DNA of 64,000 bases, taken from positions 1-64,000 of the forward strand of contig JAPXFQ010000993.1 in the NCBI GenBank assembly GCA_028564705.1, written 5' to 3'. The position numbers and the translations under genes were made by a program. Below the pieces are notes generated by a model. The model saw only the letters and a list, made by a program, of their open reading frames with translations. It did not search any database and was not told the DNA's origin. Shown one piece after another: positions 44,701 through 58,800 of this stretch (position 1 is its first letter; every line of letters starts with the position of its first letter). The DNA comes from Apricaphanius iberus (lineage: Eukaryota > Chordata > Actinopteri > Cyprinodontiformes > Aphaniidae).

Positions 44701-47700
44701 GTTTATACGTCTACAAGTTCAGATTCTTACTTTCTCCTGTTTTTCCCTTAGGCCCATCATGCATCACAATGTGCGCTACAACTGCCGTGTGCTCTTCCTT
44801 AACAGGTATGTCAGCGAGTTAGTCCCACCTATACTGGACTGTGTAGCAGAAACTGTAGTCTATGTTCTCATTTTTTCCTGCAGCAAAATCATACTTATCA
44901 GACCTAAGATGCTGATGGCCAATCATGGCATCTACAGAGAGATGCGTTGGTTCTCACCTTGGAGTCGGTTAAGGTTGGTCTCTTATTCAATTCTATTCAG
45001 TTCAGTTCATTTTATAGTTTTGATTCACAGGAAATGGTCTCTCAAGTTACTGTATGAAGCAAAAACAGATTCTAAGTCAATTACAGTTCAGTTGGTTACA
45101 TTAACTTCCAGGAATCGATGGTGGAAAGGAGAACTCTCCTTTAACAGGAAGAACCTCTAAAGTTAGATTAAGTTCTCCAGATTGTTGCATTTGTTACACT
45201 GGTGGTGTGACAGTCTCTTCTCTGGATCTAGAAACTCATTTCAGATCCTGGGAACACTATTCTGTACCAGATATCTAATCAAGATTGAAGAAATATTCTC
45301 ACATCATTAAATGTGAAGGGAGTGTTTAAGATTATTGATGCTTCGGTCGAGAAAGATAGTCACAGGATTTCCTTTTTGTTGCAGCGTGCCCCGTTGGGCA
45401 TGTCATAGCATCTTGCCTGCTACCAAGGTTGGCAGTGGTGAAGTTTGGTAATAAAACCTCTGGTTGTTTTATTAGGTTTTCACAGTGCAACAGTCAGAGA
45501 AGTAATTAGAATTTACTCAGACTTCATGTTGTCTGCCTCCATGTAGGCTGCAGCTATGTTATTAGAAATCGTTAGCTTTACTGATAATCACAAAGTCTGT
45601 CCTCCAGTCTAAAGCCTATAGAAGTATAAACTAACTTCTCCAACAGCAAATTTGCACGCAGACATATTGACGGATATGTTTTTCGTTTATGGTTCTCCGT
45701 TTCTTTCTCTCCGTTCTCCATTTATTTTTCAGCAATGCAAAGCAATTCTCAACCAGGAGAGGCAGGGGGTGCTAACTTTTCATTGCAGCTCTGCCTACTA
45801 TCGCAGTGTTGTTACAGTTTTTTTTCCAGTCTGCGAACGCATTTCCCCGTCAAGGAGCAATGGACGACAGAAAGTAAGTTTCGATTAGCTATAAAGCTTT
45901 TTACTAGAAATGCAGCTCATAGAATACTCCAAAAACACATGGAAACAAACACAGCAGCCTTTTTTGTTGTTTTCCTACACCTCATTGTGTTAAAAATCGC
46001 CAAAGAACAGATTAGATAAATTATCATTTCAACATAAAAAATGTAGTTAACCAAACGGTGCATTAACTAATGCACAGCGACTATAGAGCACTGTTGGGGA
46101 AATTACCAAGAATGTAGTCATTTGGCTATTCATAGTCAAAGGACTGCTTATGGCAGTCAATAAGATTAATAATTTATGGAAAATTATTATTCGGGGCACC
46201 ACCTTTATCAGGAACTATTTTAATAGCCAAATCTCTATATCAGTCTAATAATTTGAAGAAATGAATTCTTTAACGTCTATTGACCATAAACTTTGCAATA
46301 TGTGTGTGCTGAATCAAGAACGACAACAGCTACTTTCCAAAAATACAAGATTTATTTATAAAAAGTAAAATAAGAAGAATAGTTAAAAAAAAAAAAAAAA
46401 AAAAAAAGATCAATATGTAATAAGATGAGGAACCATTAATTCTGACATGATTCTGGAGGAATCTGGGTCCTTTAAGAATCAAGGCTTGATCTGCAGATGC
46501 TGGAATGAAAGCTGAATTAGTTTCTCTAATTGTAATTTGTTTAACTAATATAGCACCAGTGGTTTACCTCTAAACCAATAAGCAATGTAAGAAAACACGA
46601 AAGATTCTTTGGATTAAGAACTGTTATGTTTAAAAAATATCTGGATAAGAGTAATAAACCTTTGAAGGATTACTTAATTTTGTGGATTGATCATGACAGT
46701 AAAACAATCTAATTCCCGTATTTTGATCAAATAAGGAGAGTTCAAACATGGCTGAGATTAGTTTCTGTTCTTAAACAATCTATTTTTAACTGAGTTCTGT
46801 TTGAACCGTTTATAGCGATCTTTGTTTGTGAAACGCCGGTCTAAACCGACACATGGGCTTGTTTAACTTTAGCTCTCTGCGTGGAGCGTTTAGGGTGGCT
46901 CAAATACATTTATTAAAAATTAAACAACCAAAACAAAACTCCTGTCTGATTAAGGTGCTCAAATTGCAGGATTTAAACAACTCTTGGTCACGAAAAGTCT
47001 TTAGAAAAGCACTGATTTAAGCTTCAGGCCGAGGCTTGGGTTACCCAAAGATGGTAAATAGTAAATGGACTGAACTTACAGTATATAGCGCTTTTCTAGT
47101 CATACTTACCACTCAAAGCGCTTTACATTGAAGCCACATTCACCCATTCACACTCACATTCACACACCGATAGCCAACATGGCTCAGTAGGACAATGTAG
47201 AATTTTGGGTGTTAAGTGCCTTGCCCAGGGGCACATTGACATGTGCCTGGAGGAAGCTTGAATCGAACCTACGACCCTCCGATTGCAAGCAAACTACTCT
47301 ACCACTGCCCAGATGAAACGCCAAAAAGTTAATAAAAGAAGGAAACACCTCAGCGGTGGGAAGCTCCTGGCTCCGGCTTCTCCTGGCTGGCTGCGTGGCG
47401 ATCGGCATCCACCTTTTAACAGTACGGTTTTGGAGCTCTTCACTTTCGGCATTCACTTCTTATCGGCTCGTTGGCGGCGGCTAAATGCAGATAATGGTTG
47501 GTTCGGCTCTCGGCACACGTGGCTCACTGCAGTTGGCATCCTGAAACTCAGAGGGGTTTCATCAGGCTCTGGGGATAAACAACGTCTTTGTCTATCAATA
47601 TTTAAGATTCACCTGGAGTGTTCTTTGGGTTCCTTTGGAACAAGTTTCTGCCAGAAACTTTAGCATCCCTCCGCTAGCGAAGGCGATGGTTGGAGATGAT

Positions 47701-50700
47701 CTTCTGTTGCTTCCCGGCCGGCAGAACGCTTATAAAAGCATCACGGCATCCAGGAGCAGTTCCAGCAAATGACTAAACACCTTAAGTTAGCAACTTTTTT
47801 ACTAACGCTATTTATTTTCCCCTATAAATCACCCAAACACCCCCACGTAGAGGGCATATACTCATACGAAGCTGCGTCTGGTGTATGTTACTGCTATCTG
47901 TTTGTTGGTTTTTGTTTGTGACCCGTGTTGGCAGAATGAGTCGGAATGCGCACAGACTGATAATGAGCAAAGCCGAAAATATAGATAGATGGGGTGTCTG
48001 CCTCCTGTTGGCCAGCCTGATGAAGGGGAGAAACGCGGGTATCAGGTTATTCCAGTCAAATTATCCTGATGTTCTGATGGTGGAAACACACCTATTGGAG
48101 CATGTTTTCTGTCGCATTTTAGGTATAGTGAGAACAACCACACACACACAAAAAAAATCAGATTTAATCTAAAAATCTGCATTGAGCATTAAGACTAGCA
48201 GTGTGCTTTAATCCCTCCTACTTCACCTGTAGTACAGATGCACCATCCTGTCAGCTGGCTCAGGTGACAGTTTAACCCCCGATGAAACTGCTACCACTAG
48301 TGACACAGACAGCAGAGCCATCTGAAATATTCATTTTATATCCCAACCCAGGTGGGAAAGTGTTCCCCAGTGTTTTTACATAACGCCATAGTTTAATGTG
48401 TGCAGCTGTGTGGGCCTCTATAATAATGTAATCATTTTAAACTGTTCACATAACAAAATCTACAGCTGCTTTTACTTTCATCGGTGTCTCCACCCCAGAG
48501 AAATTCCGTTATATTCTGACAGATAGCTATCATACTGTTGTCGTTGTACTCATACACTATGATATGAGCATATTAAAAAAAATCATACAGTGTGTTTGTG
48601 TGTTAAGACAGGTGGAGGAGTATTTTCTGCCCAGAATGATCCAGGAGGTAACCGGCCAGGTAACTGACAGAATTATTCTGCAGAGTTATGGGGCTGGGGT
48701 TTTGATTATTGACTGATGATGTAATCTACTTATTTATGCCATCCTTAGATTTCGAGAATATTTTAGAAGAATATTATTAAAGAATGCCAGCTGGCAGAAC
48801 AGTGTCATGAAATCATGAGTCCTCAGAGCATTTGTCCTGACAGCCTCTTTGTGTTCCTCAGGACACGGTCCCGTTTGGTGACTGTGTGCTGTCCACTAAG
48901 GACACCTGCATCGGCACAGAGATCTGTGCAGAGCTCTGGAACCCCAACAGGTAGATCTGCTCAGTATTCTGCAAATTCAGTTATAAAGTCGTGGCCAAAA
49001 GTTTTGAGAATGACACAAATCTTAGTTTTCACAAAGTTTGCTGCTAAACTGCTTTTAGATCTTTGTTTCAGTTGTTTCTGTGATGTACTGAAATATAATT
49101 AAAAGCACTTCCTACGTTTCAGAGGCTTTTATCGACAATTACATGACATTTATGCAGAGAGTCAGTATTTGCAGTGTTGGCCCTTCTTTTTCAGGACCTC
49201 TGAAATTCGAGTGTGCATGCTCTCAATCAACTTCTGGACCAAATCGTGACTGATAGCAACCCATTCTTTCATAATCACTTCTTGGAGTTTGTCAGAATTA
49301 CAGGGTGTTTCCTGGCTCAAACTGAGGCAGAGGTGGTACCATCCTGACCATGTGCCAACACATGTATGAATTCTGTGCATTCAACTCACCCACTTTTTTT
49401 AAAGGCACATATTTTTTAGTTAAGCATTCTAACAAGAATATGACAATTATCATGTTAAAGCATTATTTATAAAAAAAATAAGGAGCCAACTTTAAACTGA
49501 AAGTGCATTAAGTTGTAGGGATTTATCCACACATCTGGCAGCCAGACATTAACTATTATTATTAAGTTTAATTATTTAACTATTCATAGCCTATTATTAT
49601 TATTCTTTTCCATGTTTCATCACAACCATTGAAGGTATGAACAGGTGTTGAAAATCACATCTTTATTCAATTAATAACAGTTGAAAGCCAAAGGATTATG
49701 TGTTGTCTCTCAAATGGCAGACATTAAAAACCTACATAAAGGACAAAGATGTCAAATTTATATGTATCCGCCCCAGAACAATATGCACAACAATAAAATG
49801 TGTTCCCTTTGTAACCTTTGCTGTTTTTGTATTTTTTGTTAATGTTTTTTATCCCAGGTTTTTTTTTAGCCATTATTGGTCACAGAGTGTCACTGCCTAA
49901 TTCCAGTCCTGGGTCCTTCTGCCATCCCCAGGGGGGCCCTGCACTGAGCTCAAGCCTCCTTCTTGCCTGAGGAGTGAACATCTTACCTGAAGGGGCGGGG
50001 TTTCCCCAGCTAGACATAGCGCGTGGAATGATGACGTTATTCCAGCCAGATCCTCCACAACCCTTCAGTCGCCCCAGTCAGCCAGGAGGAGGCAGTATAC
50101 AGCCCAGGAATGGTGCATGTTTTTGTGGGAGTAGCTCCCATTAGCTGCTCAAGGTAACATGGGGAGAACATGCAAACCCCACCCAAGGTGTGGGTGCTGA
50201 TGATATGGAGGAACAAACACACCCACAGCTTCCCCAGCGGGAATCAAACCCAGGACCTTCTAGCTGTGAGGTGAGCTGTGCTCCCCACTTTTGCTGCAAA
50301 GTTGGAGAGGTTTTCAGACATACCCTCTCCACACAATGGAAAGTGGGAGTCAACCGAAAATATTATATTAATATTTTTTCACTCATCCACAGAAAAAAAG
50401 ATTCCCCCAGACCCATGACATTTAGATTATGTATTTTTCCATCTTGAAACGGTACCTGCAACATTGCAGAATGTATTTGGAGCCGAAAGGAGTCTGTAAG
50501 AATCTTGAAAGGTATTATCTGCGCAGAAAAACTATGACAGTGTGCGCGGTGGTAGAGAGGAGATTTGTTTATCTACTCTTCACATTTAATATATTTTTTT
50601 TTTCTTCCTTTCCCAGTGAATTAAACAGGAGGAAAGCTCTGTAAATTAACTCTATAATCTGTTTAGATCCAAAGATATGATCACATTTGTAATCTGCAGC

Positions 50701-53700
50701 ACTTTATTTAGAAAAATTGCCTTTAGTTTTGCAACGGACTGGATCGCTGGCAGCTCGCGCAAAAAGTAGGTCAGACACCGAACCGATGAGTTCAAGGCGC
50801 TCCGCGGCTGTTATGAAGCATGCTTTAGGTTTGGTGGAGACAAACGCGTCATAAAAAGTGTCCTGTCCTGCATTCTGACCATGATTCTGACCTTCGTCAG
50901 TCCCTGCCTGCAATTTTCACATCTTGTCACAACCATGATTACCTTTTAACTGCTTGCTACGATAATTTGTCTGCGCTGTTTCACCTGGATTCCTGACTAT
51001 CATCGTGAGGTTGTTTTTTAAAGTAGAGGCTGATTTTTCCCAGGTCATATCTGTAACGCTAAAAACAATTAACGTCATAATGATCTCAGTACATCACAGA
51101 AACAACTGAAACAAGGATCTGAAAGCTGTTTAGCAGCAAACTCTGTCAAAACTAATATTTGTTTCATTCTCAAAACTTCTGGCCACGATTGTACATTAAA
51201 AGACTTTGGTTAAAAATAAAAATAATAAACCAACTTCCACTTTTTTATGCGTATAAATCCAATATTTTTGTGTTTCTGATATTAGCAACTCAGTAATAGT
51301 GGTGTTTTTTGTTTAGTTTCTTCCCTTCCTAATTCTGTAACCACATGTTAGATTAGGTGTGGCTGTATAAGGAAGATGCAGCTCTGATGTAGAGTTGTTG
51401 TTTTTTTCCTCAGCCCTCACATCCAGATGGGGCTGGATGGGGTGGAAATCTTTACCAATTCCTCTGCCAGCCACCACGAGCTCCGTAAAGCTGACCAAAG
51501 AGTCAGCCTCATCAAGTTAGCCACCACCAAGGTAGATATTCACCAGCAGACCTGAGCAATAACTTATAGAAATAACATTTTGGAATCAATTTAAACTCAT
51601 TTACCTGAAAACATATCAATTTGATTTATCTTCTAAGCAACACCCTTAAAGGGGACCTATTATGCAATTTTCTTTCATTCTTTTTTTGTTGACGTTTGGA
51701 TCTCTGCTGCCTTTGTGAGCACTCCAAACATGAATAAAAACCATTCTATTTTTTTGCTAATCTTTGCTAGGGCTGAACGATTAATTGCATTTGCAATTAA
51801 ATCGCAATTTGATAAAATGCGGTTTCCTAATCACAAAGGCTGCGATTTGACTTGACATAAACATATCTGGTAAAGTCACGTGACTTGCTAACAGTTCAAA
51901 CAATGCAGAGAGAAGGAAACGTTGCACTTTAACCTGTTATAAAATGTTTTAAAGCTTAACAGAATTCAACACTACACAATAGTTGGTACCAAAGAGGAAC
52001 AGTACATCATTTGTGAGAAATTATATCGGCTATGAAAACGTTGATGCTGCGCAACGCTAGGTAACGCAGAACCCGCCTTGCTGCCTCACAAGATACACTA
52101 CAAACCTTTATCAACAACTAAGAACATCATACCACCGTATATGAGAGTTGCACGGCTAAACTGACCGCCACCAGTGTTTCAATTTCCAGTAAACAAACTT
52201 CCAGACGACGGGGATCGCTGACCGAGCTGTTTGAACATAAAAAAAAAACGGCACATGGAAATAACTCGTGCTATAACGGGTTTTATAGCCAAGGGTTTGC
52301 TTTGATAAGCATGATGAATAAGCTAGGATTGAATGTCACGAACACATTTTAGCCACATTTTATTTGCGCTTAATAAACAATGCCGACAGAAAGTTAAAGC
52401 TGCACCGAAAACAGCAGAATATTTAGCAACAACTGACCTGTGATCAAACCGCACTACGGAGCCATACCAGAGTCTGAAAGTGCATTAGATTGATGGAGAA
52501 TTAAAAATCAGAGCTTGTTGCTTCAAGCATCCTACTTCCTGGATAACCACACTGGGGGACCTACCAGCTGGGATCCAAAGGAAGAAAACCTTGATTGCAG
52601 AACGACGCCGATGACCATCAAGTGTGATGATTAAAAGTAGAAAAAGTTTTTAAGCCTTTGTCTTAAAATAAGTCTATCTTATGGAATAGAATAAATTATG
52701 TATAAAGAAAACAGTTTATTATGTACAATATTTTTGCTTGCATTAATTAAAAAATGTATGAGAAAAGCCCTATTAAAATAATTGCAAATTAAATGGCCTG
52801 CATTTGTATAGCGCTTTACTCAGTCCCTACAGACCCCAAAGCGCTTTACACTACATTCAGTCATCCACCCATTCATGCACACATTCACACACTGATGATG
52901 GTAAGCTACGTTGTAGCCACAGCTGCCCTGGGGCACACTGACAGAGTCGAGGCTGCCGGACACTGGCGCCACCGGGCACTCTGACCACCAGTGTCTTGCC
53001 CAAGGACACAACGACTGAGACCGTCAGAGCCGGGGCTTGAACCGGCAACCTTCCGATTACAAGGCAAACACCCAACTCCTGAGCCACAGTAAATCTCAAT
53101 ATTGAAGACAAAAAATTGCAATTAGATTATTTTCCAAAATCGTTCAGCCCTAATCTTTGCCGTCAGAAATCTATCGCTACTACAACCTGTTGGAAAACAT
53201 TGCATATAACTGGCAAGGCAATTTTATTTATATAGCACTCTTTTAACAGAAGGCAATTCAATGTGCTTTACATGATTACAGAAATATGAACATTAAACAA
53301 CAACAGTAATTAAGACAATTAGTGAAAATGTATGTAAAATTCTCAAACTTGAAAATGGAGCGATTGATAAAAGCAATAACAGTAATTTAGAAGAATGATC
53401 AGTTACTCATAAGCAATTCCTGTCAAACCCTGCCCACCACCTCCACTTCCATACCATTCTCATGAGTGGTAAACCAACAGCCTAGTTTAAGATAGGTGAG
53501 TGTGTCTGGAACTGCTAAGCTGCATAAAAGGGAAAGAGCTTCATCTTGACAGGGACTGAAATAGTCAAGAATTGAGCAGGTCAAATTGCTTTGTGAGAGG
53601 GATTTAGTGCAACAAACTTCATTATCATGTTCTGTACAGACCCTAGACCTTTTTATAACTTGCTTATAAAGAGGCAGAATATGTCCCCATTCAAATCGGA

Positions 53701-55837
53701 CATATCACTCTTTTAAATTCTTCCTTTTTAAATTTATATCTTCTGTTTTGGTCTATATAAAGTGGAACTTCAATTCTTAGATCTCAATTAGCCACTATTG
53801 TAGCTCTACAGGCTCCTCTTCCACCCCTTTTCTGAGGAGTCTGGATAATAACTCGTTTCGGCGCGGACTCTTTAAATCCAGTTGGATATACTGCATACTC
53901 CGCCCCTCTCGAGATCATAGAACCATCCACTCCCCCCATGTCAGCCGTTTTTGTAGTTTAGCAGAGATAGATACGGTGCAGAAAGCTTATATTGGCGAGA
54001 TGTCAGAAGAGTTTTCCATCCAGTTTTTACCTTATATACCCTTTAACTATATGTAAGACAGCTGTTTAATGGCCCAAAACAAAAATGTCCAAAAAAACAT
54101 AAAAACAATCATACATATAACAGCTGTTTAGTAATGTGCTGTGTTTAGCAAAGCAAATAAAACACCTCCACCGACAAAAATACTGTGCGTTAAAGGCTAT
54201 TAAAAGAAAAAGATTATACAAAATGACAGTCGTGTGTTTTAGCAACCAGACTACATGAATTTCACCAAAGAAAAACATTAACAGTAACATAAGCTGTAGT
54301 CCTTTGAATATTTCTGACAACACATTAACACAAACTACTTGTCAGATACCACGTAATTATAGTAATGCTGCTATATTGAGATGAATAAGTCTTAAACTCT
54401 ATTCAGGTTATTGATTTAGTACCGATTAACAACAAATGTTCCACACAAGACCCAGAGGTTGTTGGTGTGCTACTGCTAGCATCGAGCTAACGTCATTAAA
54501 TGTGCTAAGATCATGCCTTCTCCATGAGTAATAATCCTATATTGTTTCTCTGATGGTATTAATAAAAGACGTAGGTCATCGAGGTGCTAAAATACAAAGC
54601 ACACAGCGCTAACATAAGCAGAAAGTCCGATGATAATTCTATAAAAACAGTGGCCAAGAGGTAATAAATGAATGTCTAAAATAGGGCTACACGATTATGA
54701 CCAAAATAATAATCATGATTATTTTGATATATTGTAATCATGAATATTAATCACAATTGAAGACGAATTGCTCCACCATTTTGCGTGTCTTTTAACCCGG
54801 ATGTTTATGTTACGTTCACCTGTGGTCCTGCCATCCACTAGCGGTTATTTTGTCTGGTATAACTTCACTTAAATGTTTAATCAGCTGTCAAAAACAATCA
54901 CAGTAATCAGTAACATCGCTACATGTACATTTATACGCCGAAATTGCAGCAGTGTTAATGGTTGATAGTTCGTCTGTAGCCAATTTTAACTAGGTCGCTC
55001 TTCTACGATTTCGGGGTTTTCACTGCATTGTGGGATAGCGTAGCGTCCACCGGCTGCTTACTGTGGCGGTAGTACAAATCCAGGGACTTTATGCCTACTT
55101 GTCAGATCCATACTGGCGATTCTGATCTAATACATCGCTTGCACACTATTTTTCGTCTGCTACGTTGTCAACGTATTCGGATGCAGCCATTGTGAGTGCT
55201 TAGTGGCGTAGGTGTGGTTTTTATTTGGGCAGCTTAATGAAGCTTTAGCAATGCTATTGCCCCCTGGTGGTTGGCAGACTATTGGTTGAGGCAGTGTATG
55301 ATAAAGAGGCACGCAGTGAAGCTCGCATTTTGAATGTAAATATTGTTCACGATCAGGTTCCTTTAATTGTGGCCACAAAAATCGTGATCACCATCAAAAT
55401 CCGATTAATTGTACAGCCCTAGTCTAGAATAAAATTTGCTGTCATTCTGGTGTTATCTGAAGCTTTCTGCTTTGCTGTGTCCTTAATTTCCATCGTAAGA
55501 AGGAACTGTCTCCTCAATAAGACAAATTCTTTCATAGGGCTGGACGATAATTCGATAGCAATATATATCGATCAATAGACGTGTGATGTGATAGGGAAAA
55601 AAAAGGGGTCGATAAAAAAAGTTCAATAGAAAAAAAAAGTTTCCCTCATTTTTTCATTATACCCTATCAGGTATGAAACGCCAAAGTGTTCAAAATTAAA
55701 TAAATAAATACATTATGAAATAAACATCAGCATGAATAAATATTGAATAAAAATATAATGTGACAATGAAATTATTACAAACTGAAATCATTTCAAATGC
55801 AAATTTCATAATTTTTTAATTTTAGATTGTACATTTG

Positions 55838-55890
<53 letters not shown>

Positions 55891-58800
55891 GTAAACATAT
55901 ATGACATATATAATTAAATATTTATTTCACTGAAATTTAATTCATAATGATATAAATTATTTCAAGACATTTTTATTTAATTCCATCAGTCTTTATTCCA
56001 ATCTCTCTTTTTCCCAAAGTCAGGTTTTATTTCATAATGAGGTTTTTCATAATGGTATTTATTTCAAAAAGCCATTGAAGAACTGAAGTCGTCCGTCAGC
56101 CAATCAGATTCAGCGGTTGAGACCTGGACGCTGATTGGCTGGAACTAAGCTTAGTCTTCCTGGATAGCCGTTGTTGTGGCTCTGTGAGCAGCTAGCAGCA
56201 TGCTAAGTAAAGGTTCGGAGCTGCAAGAACTTTGTTCAGCTCTGGTTGCTCTAACAGCTCATATTGAGAGGAATAATTTATCATAAACCGTTTCAGAGAC
56301 CCATCTTGATTCGTCTGGATGATATAATCTGAAATGATCCCAGGTTCAGCTCTCAGCTGTCTGATAGTAGCACTGGAGTTCTGCTGTTATCTTTTTTGTT
56401 TTGTCCATCACAACTAGGAGGAGACGGGAGAGGAGGCCCTGGTTGGTTGTTAGCTACAGTCAGTTAAAGGGAGATTATTTAAACGTGTTCTGTGTTATTT
56501 CTGAAATGTTTTAATGATCGTACCAAACAGCCGACCGGAGTCTCTTTCCCCAGTCTAATCACGGGCATGGCGCTCTGAGCAGCTTTACACCTAGAACACT
56601 GGAGCAGCACCGGCTGTTTGGATTAGACATCCCCATTACAAAAGTGTTCAAATATTCTGCCAGTATTATAAGAATTATAAAGCCATACAAAAAATCCTAA
56701 AGGCATTAAATTCAATAACAGTATTAAACGACTTTAGCCGGTCCTCGTCATTTTCCTCCTGCAGGAACACTATGTTTAAGCACCAACCAATCAGCATCCA
56801 GGTCCCACCAGCTAATTCTGATTGGCTGGCTAAAACATTATGTTAAATGGCATTTTTAAATAAATACACCATTATGAAAAAAACTATTATGAAATAAAAG
56901 CTAACTTTGTAAAAAAAAAAAGATAGATTTTTGAATAAAAACTGATTATATTAAATAAAAACACTCAAAATAAATTATAGTATGAAAAAAATGGAAGTGG
57001 AATAAATATTTAATTAAATATATATAAAATAATACTAATATATATTCTAAAATTATAATATATTATATAAATATTGGGCATTGCATTTTAACAGAATTCC
57101 TTTTTAGACTATTTCATTGTCACATTAAATATTTACTTAATATTAATTCATGCTGATATTTATTTCATAATGTTGTATTTATTTATTTAATTTTGAACAC
57201 TTTGGCGTTCCATACTCAGGCAGCTTAATACAATAATCGTTACTTACTCCAAACAAATCATTAACAATGACCCACGCAGCTCTGTCAGCCACCCTCTCTC
57301 CTTTCCAACCACAAAAAGAATGAAATGATTTGAGCTGAAGCAGATTTTTTTAATAGTTCCTAACCAAACCATCACCGTAACTTCGCCGAGCTCAGACGTC
57401 ACAACAAGGCAGCGGCAGAGGACGTTGTTCCGGATAAATGTTTCAGTGGCTCTGGTAAATTTGCGTCCCGTTTTGAACCAATCCTCCACGCACTAAACGT
57501 AGCACTAATGAAGACAATATAAAACTACGATCAGCTGTTTTAAGCAGGATTCTCCTTTTGCTCGCTACGAATCTCTTCCAGAGACACAGGAAACTTACCC
57601 AGGTCGCATCGCGTTGCTGAGACTGGGCGACAGTGGCTTCCAGCCAGTCGATTCCAGCTTTCTCCAGTCACATGTCGATGTGCCCCATTGGCAAGGCACT
57701 TAACCCCAAAAAACATCGTCCTACCGAGCCATGTTGTTGTCGGTGTATGAATGTGAGTGTAAATGGGTGAATGTGGCTTCAATGTAAAGCGCTTTGAGTG
57801 GTCAGTAAGACTAGAAAAGCGCTATATAAGTTCATTTACCATCTGTGGCTGTTCTGCTCCCGGTCCTCAGAAGCGAGAACACTCTGTAAAAAACACAACC
57901 TGCCGGCTTCGTCTCAGTGACTGAGATGCAGAGTTGGAGCCCATCAACACTAATGAGTAGCTAGTTAGCTTTAGCTTTAGCCTACAGCTGAAGAGCTGAA
58001 GTGAATCTGAATAAGCTTTATTGACAAACTAAACAAAGGGGTTTCAGCCATTGATATTATAAAGTGTCATAAAATGTTTAAAAGATTAAAAAGCATCATC
58101 ATAAGCCTTTAATTTGAATTACTAACATGATTAAAAAATATACATAATGGTTAATAATATTACTTTGTATTTACTTATGTTACTCAGGTCTCTTGGTTTG
58201 TTTCTGTGTCTTACAAACTTACTTATAAAAAGTAGTGTTTGAAAATTTTATTAATTTATCTCTTAGTTAAAATTAGTTCATTGAAGAATAACAAAATGAC
58301 TGAGGAGGCACTTAAAATATATTTTTTACATTATGTGATTTTTATCTAATTATCGATATCGATCAATATGACTATTTTTTTATCAATATGCTCTTTTTGT
58401 ATATCGTCCAGCCCTAGTCTTTCAGCAAATCCTTCTTGATGCTGGCGGAGGTTACTGACGCTCTCGTCCTTCCTTCAAACAAAAAATACTTTCCCTACAG
58501 ATGCGGGTAAACTACCATGAAAAATAACATTTAACCAGACACTTCGCAGAGATTGTGATGCTGGAGGTCGAAGTAAAGAATCTTGTAGGTTAATAATCAA
58601 AGAACCGGACATTTTAAATGTTCCACTTGTACCTTCGGCATTCCTGAAATTGGACTACCAACTTGCAAGTGTCTAAATGCAAAACAAGCTGCATTCAAGG
58701 GCTGCTTTAATTTTTTATTTTAGCCTGCACTGTTTGTCTGATGAAACACTAGAGGGCAGTGCTGTACCACAGTGAAACAGAGCAACACGGGCTGGCTGCA

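Larger units (their letters stand above)
46100..47530 (+). repeat. LTR-like dispersed repeat, copy B, with SINE inside
   Basis: It matches copy A (29262-30535) block by block: 'attaccaagaatgtag', 'gtcaaaggactgctta', 'gaattcttta.cgtctattga', 'gaagctcctggctc.ggcttc', 'ggcggcggctaaatg'. Compared with A it has lost about 150 bp near the middle and gained the SINE at 47054-47310 and an A23 run at 46385-46407. Confidence 0.6.
44974..48607. other. NADSYN1: NADSYN1 intron 5
   Basis: A 3.6 kb intron. About 45620-46090 is loosely similar to 59690-60000 in intron 10 ('gcagtgttgtt', 'agcttttactagaaatgcag', 'gactatagagcactgtt'). Then comes the LTR-like repeat with its SINE (46100-47530). The rest is unclassified. 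Confidence 0.5.
51651..53688. mobile_element. Possible MITE, ends GGGGACCTATTATGC
   Basis: The left end 'ggggacctattatgc' is matched by an imperfect inverse 'gcagaatatgtcccc' at 53674-53688. The left phrase is common at ends of fish non-autonomous repeats. The target duplication is not clear, and sequence after 53700 may also belong to the element. Confidence 0.35.
55535..58416. mobile_element. hAT-type element 3 with nested insertions
   Basis: Terminal repeats tagggctggacgataatt (55535) and 'atatcgtccagcccta' (to 58416). The flanks ttctttca and gtctttca match in 7 of 8 bases. Inside are a TA-flanked MITE (55674-57212) and a SINE copy (57650-57843). Short frames near 57250-57490 are not recognised as a hAT transposase. 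Confidence 0.75.

Noticed and set aside
44759..45160. 133-codon frame starting in exon 4
   Set aside because: It reads through the exon 4 donor and intron 4. Splicing to exon 5 restores the conserved NADSYN1 sequence.
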